DNA of 64,000 bases from Gari tellinella (Eukaryota > Mollusca > Bivalvia > Cardiida > Psammobiidae), in NCBI GenBank assembly GCA_922989275.2, contig OV277862.1:48571786-48635785 (forward strand), given 5' to 3'. The notes under the pieces were generated by a model. It saw only the letters and a program-made list of their open reading frames with translations. It was not told the DNA's origin and ran no database searches. Below, in pieces: positions 55,341 to 64,000 of the stretch. The position numbers and the translations under genes were made by a program. Position 1 is the first letter of the stretch. Each line of letters starts with the position of its first letter.

Positions 55341-55728
55341 TGATGGATGAACGGGCGGAGGTAGATACGGTTTGCACCCAGTGAAGTTGATTTCGGCTGT
55401 ATCACGTGATACTAAGCCGTGTGGTAATGTTTATGTCAGACGTTCTATTTTCGGTTTGTTATGATTTTAAATCGCCCTTTTTGGTGATTTAGGTCCGTCT
55501 TCATCATTTCATAGATCAGTTTGGCCCACAAGAATGTTCAAACATTATTATTAACCGTTATTGTATTTCAGGCATGAAGAAAAGGTCTGAAAACACAATG
55601 TGACTTTAAACGGGAAAGAATCACGGTTTCTCCACTGTACATGTACAAACACGTTTCTATAGAGAGGCCCCCTTTTCAGGTCATAATATCGCCAGTTTCA
55701 CTACTTTGCCGTCTGCATTTTATTCAAA

Positions 55729-55975
55729 TTAACCCTTTCACCGCCAATTTATTTTTGAGTTTTTTACCCCTACACCGTTATTGTGTCGTCTGCTTCAATA
55801 TTATTGTCTGCACTATCATTTTAAAGTTAGAATTAAGAGAGTATGACATAAGAAATATCGAAACGGGTGTCAAACAGTTTTGATCCTGATCAGACGCCGC
55901 GTAACGCGGTGTCTGATCAAGATCAAAACTGTTTGCAAATTCGACTTTAGGCTATTCTGGCGGTGAAAGGGTTAA
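55729..55975. mobile_element. TTAA-1 element, cleanest copy
   Basis: TTAACCCTTTCACCGCCA and GGCGGTGAAAGGGTTAA are exact inverses over about 17 bases. Hairpin alpha is at 55871-55933. Confidence 0.85.
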
Positions 55976-56151
55976 AAAATTTACGAAGTCATTTTTATGT
56001 CCCTACAGCAGTACAAAGCGGGTAAAAAAAATGGTATTTTAGAAAAGTATAGACTGTTTTTGTTTTTACTGCACGAATCGATTTTGAATGCCCAGAGGTC
56101 CTTCATACCAGATAGCAACATCAAATTTCAAATATATGTCACATATAACAT

Positions 56152-56400
56152 GCCGCAACCGTGGCAGAGGGGTTAGGATGTCCTCCTCGGAAGTGTGAGA
56201 CCGAAGGCTCGAATCCCGGCGGAGGCGGGGTTGGAACTGTTTTGGTCGGTTGTTGAGTCCCACGCTAGTTGAACGAATAGTTACCATAGCCCCATCTCTG
56301 TCAGTCGCCTGGCAATAAGAGAAGGGATTCGATAGGTACTGTGAGCGAGCGCCAAAAGATAGGTGTCTCATACGTCAAAATGGACTGGCCCTTTCAATAG
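56152..56400 (+). mobile_element. tRNA-derived SINE
   Basis: A tRNA-like head with an A box (GTGGCAGAGGGGTTAGGATG) and a B box at 56206-56216 (GGCTCGAATCC), the internal promoter of RNA polymerase III. An unrelated body follows to about 56400. The tRNA cloverleaf is imperfect, so this is a SINE rather than a working tRNA gene. Confidence 0.7.
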
Positions 56401-56569
56401 TGGTGACACTATAATAAACAAAGCCAACATACCTTTGTCTTTTATAATATCATTAAATTTTAACACATGAGGCTTACACTTACGTTAAATCAGAAACACA
56501 TCAAAATCTTCCTTACAAATTAATATCATGGTGCAAATAGTTGTTGTTAATTCAGTGAATCTCAACCTT

Positions 56570-56798
56570 ATAGACCCTTTCAACCATAGTCCCGCATATA
56601 GGCGTCCTTTTCAAACAGTGAACATGTGAATAGTACACTTGTCCTGTGCAAACTGAAGACCCAGATCAGAGGTCAGGGTCTTCACTGTTTGTCATTATGC
56701 CAAACATTGACAAAAACAACCCTTAAAAGTAAGAAATGGAATAGACTGTATTGGAAACTGGAATTGTCCATTTAAAGTTTTAGGGGTGAAATAGTTAA
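56570..56798. mobile_element. TTAA-3 element with hairpin apex deleted
   Basis: ACCCTTTCAACCATAG at the left, AGGGGTGAAATAGTTAA at the right. The hairpin reads GACCCAGATCAGAGGTCAGG, so the apex and part of the right arm are gone. Confidence 0.55.
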
Positions 56799-56814
56799 TC
56801 AACACTAACAGGGA

Positions 56815-57292
56815 TACCAACATAGGCGGTGAATAGAACAAGAGCATTGCCAGCGGGCGCGGGACGCTCGACTTTCACGTACTTGATATTAAAATAGTTT
56901 CAATTGAGTAGTATGGAAACCTCAGGGCTGCCATTTCTCCGGATTTTTCCTAAATCTCCGGACTTTTTCCCAGTACATGGTAGCTTAAAGCAGGCTGAAA
57001 GTAAAGCATAATGCGCCCTAAGGCGCGTTCTACTTTACTTACAGCCTGCTTTAAGTAGTCGCATGTCAAAAAAACAAGAAAAAGGCTATGGGGTAAAGGA
57101 ACGATTCGTAAAATCGCACTTGAAAAATGCAAATTTGGAAATCTTAGGATTTTTCATGTCAACTTATGGCAACCCTGAGGGATACCGACACCAACATAGA
57201 CGCTGAATAGAACAAGAGCATTGCCAACGGGCGCAGGACGCTTGGCTTTCACGTACTTGTTATTAAAATACAATGTAGTAGTATGGAAACCT
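56815..57292. repeat. Direct repeats of about 118 bases flanking a CAGGG element
   Basis: GGGATACC ... AACAAGAGCATTGCCA ... AGTAGTATGGAAACCT occurs at 56815-56932 and again at about 57178-57292, on either side of the element. Confidence 0.75.
56933..57176. mobile_element. CAGGG element
   Basis: CAGGGCTGCCATTTCTCCGG to CAACTTATGGCAACCCTG with hairpin beta apex GCGCCCTAAGGCGC. Confidence 0.75.
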
Positions 57293-57384
57293 TTGTTAGT
57301 GTTATTGAGAAATTTCATTTGAACCAAAATCTTTAGTCGAAACAAGGACAATAACCGGGGAATTAACTCACGTACTTTGTTATA

Positions 57385-57744
57385 CAGTGTTCCCTCTCTA
57401 CAACGGCCCTCTGAACAACAACTCCCTCCTTACAACGACCCATTGCCGCTGTTCCCCAAACAATACAGTTATATGTCTAAAACTTTCTCTTTTGCAACAT
57501 CGTCTACTTAAAACTGTCGTCTGCTGTTTTCCCAAAGTCACACATTGGACATTTTGACAGAAAGAAACACAATGACGAGTGACAAACAGCTTGAATCCAG
57601 ATCAGACGCCGCGTTACGCAGCGTCTGATCTGGATTTAAGCTGTTTGCACATGTAAGCCACTTTTCCTCCCTATAACGACTCCCTCTCTACAACGCACAC
57701 ACTTTTTGTCTCCCATTGGGTGTCGTTGTAGAGAGGCAGCGCTG
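57385..57744. mobile_element. TA-2 element with hairpin alpha
   Basis: CAGTGTTCCCTCTCTACAAC to GTTGTAGAGAGGCAGCGCTG, TA on both sides. Hairpin alpha at 57583-57653 is the only palindrome. No nested element, so this shows the family's basic length of 360 bases. Confidence 0.8.
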
Positions 57745-57947
57745 TACATGTAATACTATTTTGATAGTGACCACGTATTCAAAATTTGAATTTAATATCT
57801 TTGATAGTTTCTGAGACATTTAATTTCAAGTAAATTCTGAGTCAACTCAAGGACAATGACTCTGCAAAAAGAAACCAAAGGGTTGCCTGTCTTGTAATTA
57901 TATACACTTTTGATAACGAAGGTATTCAATAGTATTACAACAGATGA

Positions 57948-59200
57948 ACAAGAGGGCCTGAAGGCCCTGATATCGCTCACCTGTTGTACTGAAGCCTGAT
58001 AGCTTTACCTTTCTGTTTCAACCATATTAATCTAATTCCATTCAAATTTGTAGATTATAGAGTGTAAACAATATTGGAATATGACCTATTCTAGTACTTT
58101 TTAGTAGAGTACATCAAGGGCAGAAAACTAGAGTGTAAACAATACTGAAATAAAGCCTTTTCTAGCATTTCAAAGTATATCAAGGGCAGATAACTCTAGC
58201 CAAAATAATCAGATTACAACAATAACTGCACTCCTTCAAGGACTTATAGCTATAAATATTGTGTGCAAGTATAATTACAATCCATTGAAAACTGTAGTTG
58301 TTAGTGTGTAAAAACTGTTAGATATGGCATTTTCAACACATCAAGGGCAGATAACTCTTGATCAATGGGTCCGATTTCAACAATTTTCAAACTCATCCAA
58401 GACCTTATAGTCATATACCATCTGAGCAAGTTTGAGAAAGATTGGATAAAAAGTGTTGCCTCTAGAGTGTAAACACTGTTAGATATGGCATTTTCAGCAA
58501 TTCAAAGGTAGATAACTTTTGACCTATTAGTCAGATTTCGACCATAATTCTACTTATCTGAATTCTTATGGTCATATACAATCTGAGTAAATATGAGAAA
58601 GATTGGACAAAAATTGTGGCCTCTAGAGTGTAAACACCCTTAAATATTGCATTTTCAGCAATTCAAAGGTAGATAACTCTAAACCTATTTGTTTGATTTC
58701 AACCATAATTAAACTCATCCGAACTCTTATAGTCATATACAATCTGAGCAAGTTTGAGAAAGATTGGATAAGTATTGTGGCCTCTAGAGTGTAAACACAT
58801 TTAAATGTCATTTTCAGCAATTCAAAGGTATATTACTCTTGATCTATTGGTCTGATTTCAAACATAATCGACCTCATCTGAACTCTCATGGTAATATACA
58901 ATCTGGGCAAGTTTGAGAAAGATTGGATAAGTATTGTGGCCTCTAGAGTGTAAACACTGTTATATATGACATTTTCAGCAATTCAAAGGTAGATAACTCT
59001 TTATCTATTGGTCAGATTTCAACTATAATCAAACTCATTCGAACTCTTATGGTCATATACAATCTGAGCAAGTTTGAGAAAAATTGGATAAATATTGTGG
59101 CCTCTAGAGTGTAAACACTAAAATTGTTGACTACGAACGACAAACGACGGACATTCAAGGATTGCAAAAGCTCACCCTGAGCTAGCTCAGGTGAGCTAAA
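57948..59200. mobile_element. Element with about six to seven ~160-base core repeats
   Basis: The left boundary has ACAAGAGGGCCTGAAGGCCC and ATCGCTCACCTG. The core unit carries CTCTAGAGTGTAAACAC, GCATTTTCAGCAATTCAAAG and TGAGCAAGTTTGAGAAAGAT, recurring about every 160 bases from 58.1 to 59.1 kb. The right boundary is a hairpin CTCACCCTGAGCTAGCTCAGGTGAG-like sequence before CTAAAA. Tandem cores of ~160 bases and a terminal hairpin recall pearl/Helentron-type elements of bivalves; this name is inference. Confidence 0.65.
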
Positions 59201-59650
59201 AAGCATTCCAAATCTCAAATTACCAGTTACTGTATATATTTCATGGATAAGAAATTACATTTAAGTCAAATTCTAAGTAGATTCAAGGGCAATAACTCTG
59301 GAATGACAAATAATCACAAGGTTATCTGCCTTGTAAAGAGGTTCCGTTTTTTGATTTTATTAATTTCTTAGTGAAAACCAGTTTATCACATAATTTGCGG
59401 TCTGGGAGTTGCATAAAGCGATTGTTTAAATATCGTAATCCAAAAGCAAGATATCGTTTTTTGGGCTCCGGCCCAACTCCACAAGCGCTGCATATAGCGG
59501 GACGCCAGATGACGTCATTCACTATGACGTTAACGTAAACAACATAACGTTCTGGTGGAAATTCTATATATCAGAGGGTCTACAAACTATGGATTCAATT
59601 AATTTTATAGGTGCTTAAACTTGTTATGTGATAAATAGAATCTCATATTC
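59201..59650. other. Stretch with no recognised element
   Basis: AT-rich sequence after the core-repeat element. No exon or repeat-family member was supported. Confidence 0.4.
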
Positions 59651-59769
59651 GTGCTCATTATTTATCGTTTTTAATAAACTCGTTGACTAAAATGAATATG
59701 ATGCTCTCAAATGATCGCGTCATATTATTTTAGTAAACTCATTTATAAAAAATGTTAAATAATGAGCAC
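59651..59769. repeat. Foldback of about 119 bases
   Basis: GTGCTCATTATTTA is inverted as AAATAATGAGCAC, with further pairing inward (ACTAAAAT/ATTTTAGT). Confidence 0.6.
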
Positions 59770-59984
59770 TTATACAAGATCCTATATGCATTAACTCTGG
59801 AATGACCTAGGTTCAAATGGATACCATTGGCAGTTTTTAACAAATACTAACTTACAAAACAGAATCAGACGACAGCGGCCTCTTTTTCTTCTAAAAGTCA
59901 ACCTGAGAACTGGGTTTGGATTTGTTTGTTAACATTCATTTCTGCCATTAATGGGCTGATTGGATGCACAGTGAGATGGGACAG

Positions 59985-60125
59985 ATTTCTCTGGTTCTTT
60001 CCGATGCCTAGTATAAAGCACTGATACATCAGACCGCTGTTTAAAAAGCCTCATCCAAAGGACTTTGTAAGGCATGAGATCAAACTCACGACCCCTGGTA
60101 TTGTAGTCGAGTGCTTTAGAACTAG
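59985..60125 (-). mobile_element. tRNA-derived SINE-like sequence
   Basis: On the minus strand: GTCGTGAGTTTGATCTC (B-box-like) and the tail CAGTGCTTTATACTAGGC, as in the copy at 31889-32035. Confidence 0.5.
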
Positions 60126-60264
60126 AACTTGTCCGCCTGGAAATTAGGTGTGGGAATATATAAAGAGAAAATCACACATATATATGGAGAACATTTTGCT
60201 ATTTCTTATTATCATGAATTTTTTACATCAAAATTTACATTATAGAATACTCATAACAGATATA

Positions 60265-60510
60265 CAGTGGAGAAAACGTTATTCTTTCCCAATAAACACG
60301 TTTACGCTAAAACTATTATTTGCAGTGCAAACAGTTTGGAGCCAGATCAGACGCCGGGTAACCAGGCGTCTGATCAGGCTCCAAACTGTTTGCCACCAAG
60401 ATAAACATGAATTATCAGAATTGTCCAAAAGTTGTACGTTTCTACGTTTTAGTGTTTTGCGTTTGCGTACGTTTGCGTTTAAACGGGAAAGAATAACAGA
60501 TTCTCCACTG
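60265..60510. mobile_element. TA-1 miniature element
   Basis: CAGTGGAGAAAACGTTATTC to CACTG with TA on both sides; hairpin alpha has one apex change (GGGTAACCAGG). Confidence 0.85.
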
Positions 60511-60654
60511 TAGTATAACAACCACATGCTAAAGCTTGCTATATCTACAGTGACACATGTAGCTGTGTAAGAAAATCTTAAATCTGAAGATAGTGACCAC
60601 TCAATGAAGAAAAGATGGAAAACAGCTAATGTAAACACTTTCATCACCAAATTA

Positions 60655-60908
60655 CAGGGCTGCCATTTCTCCGGATTTTTCCTAAATCTTCGGATTTTTT
60701 CCCAGTACATTGTAGCTTAAAGCAGGCTGAAAGTAAAGCAGAATGCACCTTAAGGTGCATTCTGCTTTACTTACAGCCTGCTTTAAGTAGTCCCATGTCA
60801 ACAAAACAAGAAATCCGCTATGGGTTAAAGGTACGATTCGTAAAATCGCACTTGAAAAATGCAAATTTGGAAATCTTAGGATTTTTCATGTCAACTTATG
60901 GCAGCCTG
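60655..60908. mobile_element. CAGGG element
   Basis: CAGGGCTGCCATTTCTCCGG to CAACTTATGGCAGCCTG. Flanks AAATTA and AAATTT suggest a 6-base target duplication. Hairpin beta carries GCACCTTAAGGTGC, changed on both arms. Confidence 0.75.
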
Positions 60909-61330
60909 AAATTTAACACAATTTTTTAGACCAAAATATGTTGTCAGCAATTTTATGTAAGAACTCAAATAAATGAAGTTTTGAATATAGAAATATTGAT
61001 ATGACTGCCAATCACTTTGGCACCTGGCTTCTGATCAGGATCAAAACTGTTCGCAAAATCAACATAAGTTGCCTATTGGATTGAAAGGATCAAGATACAC
61101 ATTTTAACACCTTTAATTTATTCCTCCACCGACGAAAAAAGTTCCAGTTTATATTCACAACTGTGCACCAAAGTGTAGAACCTCGGGTCCTCTTATCTGG
61201 GTCTTCACTGTTTGCATAGGACACTCTTAACAGGTATACTGTTTGTAAAGGATGTTTATATTCTGGACAGGTGTTTAAACCGTTAAGCTCTGCTATGAAA
61301 AAGGCAACAAAGGAAATGGTTAAAGCTATC
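60909..61330. other. Relics only
   Basis: A right half of a TTAA-1 hairpin at about 61020-61055 and TTAA-3 fragments at about 61190-61260. Confidence 0.4.
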
Positions 61331-61824
61331 TTAACCCTTCGCTCCATAGCCTGTTTCTAGTTTTGATGACAGCTGCACTTAACCCATTCTTTCCAGAAAC
61401 TTTAAATGGATAATTCTAGTTTTGAATTTAGTCTTGTCCATTTTTGACTTTTTAGGGTTGATTTTTACAATATATGTCCCATGACAACAGTGTAGACTCA
61501 GATCAGACGACTACTTAAGGAGCCCTCTGATCAGGGTCTTCAATATTTGCATAGGACAAGCGTATTCCTCACAGGCACGCTGTTTGCAAGTGATTCATAT
61601 ATGCATGGCTTGGGTTCAAAGAGTTAAAGCAGGTTGAAAGTAAAGCAGAACGCGCCTTCAGGGGCATTCTGCTTTAATTTCAGTCTGCTTAAGCTATAAA
61701 CTGCTAGGATTTCAAAAATATTTCTTATAGTACATATTCATGACGGTAAACATTGGAACTATTTTCTTCAAGGTATGTATAAATTAAATGCGTTAAAATG
61801 TGTATCTATGGAGTAAAGGGTTAA
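61331..61824. mobile_element. TTAA-2 element split by TTAA-3
   Basis: TTAACCCTTCGCTCCATAGC to GGAGTAAAGGGTTAA. The host TTAA at the base of hairpin beta (CTTAAAGCAGG) has been used as the target of the inner element. Confidence 0.8.
61379..61627. mobile_element. TTAA-3 element nested in TTAA-2
   Basis: TTAACCCATTCTTTCC to GGTTCAAAGAGTTAA, hairpin gamma with apex CTTAAGGAG. Removing it with one TTAA restores the family sequence of the outer element. Confidence 0.8.
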
Positions 61825-62029
61825 AATTTGTCTATGCATCTTTTTTTAATGGTCACCTAACACAGATTTTATTTTAATTATAAGATCAGTTCAGTCCGAT
61901 GGTTACAGTTATTAAAACCAAGTACCTCTACATCACACTCATTCTACAGAAAACACACATTCTTTAATATAACTACAATATCAATTAACTAAAGTTTTTG
62001 TTATAATTGAATACAGTACTCTAAATGTA

Positions 62030-62236
62030 TGTAGTAAAGCTTCTCTATTATGAACACTAAATTGTGTTAATTATTACGTTTTGAAAGCTAGTGACTGCTT
62101 AAAGCAAGGTGACAGAAAAAGAGAAAGCTCCTTTAGGAGCTTTCAGTTTAACTGTCATCTTGCTTTAAGCAGTCATCTGTCTTTTAAACAACCAATTAGA
62201 CATATTTTTAGTCATTAAAACAGAGAGGTTTTACTG
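62030..62236. mobile_element. TA-3 element with hairpin delta
   Basis: Left end drifted (AGTAAAGCTTCTCTATTATG), right end CAGAGAGGTTTTACTG. Apex AGCTCCTTTAGGAGCT. Confidence 0.7.
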
Positions 62237-62588
62237 TAATTAACTCATTGACCCTGAAATCTTCAAACAGAAAATTAAGCTTCCCATTATGAGTAAAATT
62301 CAATCTATTTTTAATTATTTAGGTGTTTTTTGTAGTTTTTTTTTGTTTTTTTTAAATATATTGCCTAATGGCAACCAGAAACCCTCTGAACTGGGTATAT
62401 ACTGTTTGCATATGACATTTACATGTGTACTCTTCACAGGTACACTGTTTGTAAATGACAAAATTATTTGTGACTAGGGTCAAATAGGCTAATCTTGACC
62501 TTAGCAAACAGTTTCAATTTCAGGAAAAATGCCAGAAGTAACATGCTATTTGACTTGAAACAAAACTATTTGACATTTTAAGTGAATA

Positions 62589-62794
62589 CAGTAAAACCTC
62601 GCTATTACGACCACTAAAACGAAGGCTAAATGAGTGTATAATAGACAGGTGACAGCTTAAAGCAAGGTTACAGTGAAACAGAAAGCTCCTATAGGAGCTT
62701 TCTGTTTCACTGTCACCTTGCTTTAATCGGTCATCTATCGTAAACACCCTAATAATTGACATAATTTAGTGGTCGTAATAGCGAGGTTTTACTG
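62589..62794. mobile_element. TA-3 element, cleanest copy
   Basis: CAGTAAAACCTCGCTATTAC to GTAATAGCGAGGTTTTACTG, TA on both sides. Hairpin delta has apex AGCTCCTATAGGAGCT. Both ends share the change to GCTATTAC. Confidence 0.85.
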
Positions 62795-62908
62795 TATATC
62801 TAAATTTTATTTGATGCAAAAAATAATTGCAAAATTTAAGCAGACAGCAGTTTGAGCAGGAATTCATCTGCATATATCCTTGAAATAATTCATTTAGTAG
62901 GTAGATCC

Positions 62909-63228
62909 ATATGTATATAAAGTTCTTATGACACTACAAGAAAATTTTTACGTACTTGACAGTTTTGTTGACTACTGTCACCTTTCTCAAAAATCCAACT
63001 GATTCCGTAGATCATCGGCTATTTCCGTCAGCGCCGAGGAACCGGGACGAAGGGGCCTACAAGCTGTCTCACATCTGGGACCCGGTTTTCGTCAGCAAGT
63101 GCGCTGATGGAAATAGTTGATGATCCACGGAATCAGTTGGATTATTGAGAAAGGTGACAGTAGTCACCAAAACTGTCAAGTACGTAAAAAATTTCTAGTA
63201 GTGTCATAAGAACTTTATATACATATTC
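62909..63228. repeat. 320-base foldback
   Basis: TATGTATATAAAGTTCTTAT is inverted at the far end. Arms of about 130 bases (with GATTCCGTAGATCATC / GATGATCCACGGAATC) surround a GC-rich loop near 63045-63090. Confidence 0.75.
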
Positions 63229-63356
63229 ATCTGCATATGTTAATAGGAAACCGTTCATTTGATATAATTCAATTTGGAGCAGCAAAGGGTTTTGAGGAGT
63301 CGTATGGACTTTAAATACCTTAATATCTGGAGTGGTGCTTTTGTATTTAATCCATT

Positions 63357-63821
63357 ATCCCATAGCAATAGTTTTAAAGACAGATAACCACTTCAAGTAG
63401 GTTGAAACTAAACCAGAATGTGTCTTAAGCCCTTTTAAAACCCTTCCCTTCTTGAAACCTCTATAACAATTCTAATTTTCAATCAATTATATTCCATTTT
63501 TGACTCTTTAGGGTTGATTTTTTACATATATGTCATAATGACATACAGTGTAAACCCTGATCAGAGGGCTCTTTGTTTGCATAGGAAAAGTGAACTCCTC
63601 ATATGTACGCCATTTGAAAATGACGAATAAATGCGTGACTGGGTTCAAAGAGTTAAGGCATATTCTGTTTTACTTTCAGCATACTTTAAGGTACAATCTG
63701 CTGGGAAAAAGAAACTATTACTTCTGATACACATTCATGACAGCATGAATTGGAACTTTTTTCTGAAGTGAAGGATTAAATTACAGGTGTTCAAATGTGC
63801 ATCTATGGAGTATACGGTTAA
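63357..63821. mobile_element. TTAA-2 element split at its hairpin apex
   Basis: TTAATCCATTATCCCATAGC to GAGTATACGGTTAA. Hairpin beta reads AGAATGTGTC, then the inner element, then GGCATATTCTG, so the apex TTAA was the target. Confidence 0.75.
63425..63656. mobile_element. TTAA-3 element inserted in a hairpin apex
   Basis: TTAAGCCCTTTTAAAACCC to GGGTTCAAAGAGTTAA. Its own hairpin gamma has lost much of the right arm (GATCAGAGGGCTCTTTGTTT). Confidence 0.7.
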
Positions 63822-64000
63822 AAGAACCAGAGGGAAATTCTAGCAATGCAACTACGCAGCTGCTGTCCAACAATTTCCCCTTGATCAATAATTCATGACA
63901 TTAGCTAAATATCCATACACTTCCCTGAAGAAAGGAAATGTATGTCACATTACTCTGACCAGGCAATATGGGAAGGTTTGTTTCTGGTATTTAACTCTTG

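Larger units (their letters stand above)
53728..55604. mobile_element. 1.88-kb element inserted in TA-1
   Basis: Ends GCCGCATTGTGTTTT and AAAACACAATGTGAC are inverted and flanked by TTTAAA on both sides. The duplication could be TTTAAA, or TTAA with the element ends one base longer. It contains a broken TTAA-1 element and an array of ~155-base units. No transposase seen, so non-autonomous. Confidence 0.75.
53562..55637. mobile_element. TA-1 element split by an insertion, hairpin missing
   Basis: Left part 53562-53727 starts CAGTGGAGAAAACGTTATTC; right part 55605-55637 ends TCTCCACTG. The central hairpin alpha is absent: the sequence reads TTGCAAACAGTTTGCCACC, joining the two outer arm ends. 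Confidence 0.8.

Noticed and set aside
56152..56230. Functional tRNA gene
   Set aside because: A and B boxes are present but the acceptor and anticodon stems do not pair well and a SINE body follows.

Overview
The window looks like non-coding-dominated DNA of an invertebrate, most likely a bivalve mollusc. Four things point there: two genes with the bursicon-type cystine-knot cysteine pattern, a Ngaro-like tyrosine-recombinase retrotransposon, tRNA-derived SINEs, and an element with ~160-base core repeats like the pearl/Helentron-type elements of bivalves. The species assignment is inference. The DNA is AT-rich and packed with short foldback elements. There are no bacterial-type operons, and genes appear as exons separated by repeats.

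Cellular genes. (1) A plus-strand gene of unknown function in five small exons (1283-1414, 2021-2089, 3587-3658, 5205-5372/3, 16212-16289), all with phase-0 junctions except one odd donor. (2) A possible single exon on the minus strand near 11.6 kb. (3) Two secreted cystine-knot proteins with bursicon-type spacing, one at 23525-24070 (minus) and one at about 51324-51878 (plus). They are paralogues, and the same intron phase is predicted just upstream of the main exon in both.

Transposons with coding capacity. A complete Ngaro-like element (42912-48380, minus) has Gag, RT-RNase H and tyrosine recombinase and the split direct repeat layout A1-ORFs-B1A2-B2, with no difference visible between repeat copies. 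It sits inside a hAT-like element (41928-48587) with 8-base target duplications. A decayed Tc1-like transposase lies at 49.7-50.5 kb.

The rest is dominated by small non-autonomous elements built around near-perfect hairpins. Names used below: TA-1 (ends CAGTGGAGAA, about 250 bases, 17 long copies); TA-2 (CAGTGTTCCC); TA-3 (CAGTAAAACC); TA-4 (CAGTCGAAAC); TTAA-1, TTAA-2 and TTAA-3 (ends TTAACCC, three different hairpins); CAGGG (ends CAGGGCTGCC); FB-1 (ends near TTATAAAGCG) and FB-2 (arms with CGTACGACAAAAACGG). Hairpin alpha has arms GATCAGACGCC; it occurs about 50 times and is shared by TA-1, TA-2 and TTAA-1. Hairpin beta (AAAGCAGGCTGAAAGTAAAG) is shared by TTAA-2 and CAGGG. Hairpin gamma (CCTGATCAGAGG) is in TTAA-3 and hairpin delta (GCTTAAAGCAAGGTGACAG) in TA-3.

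Nesting is heavy: TTAA-3 inside TTAA-2, TA-1 inside TTAA-1, TTAA-2 inside TA-2, and a 1.9-kb element inside TA-1. Hairpin elements repeatedly lie at tandem duplications of 25 to 331 bases. The sharing of one palindrome by element families with unrelated ends, with matching changes in both arms, is the most unusual feature of the window.

All coordinates, repeat identities and copy counts were read by eye, without alignment or database search.
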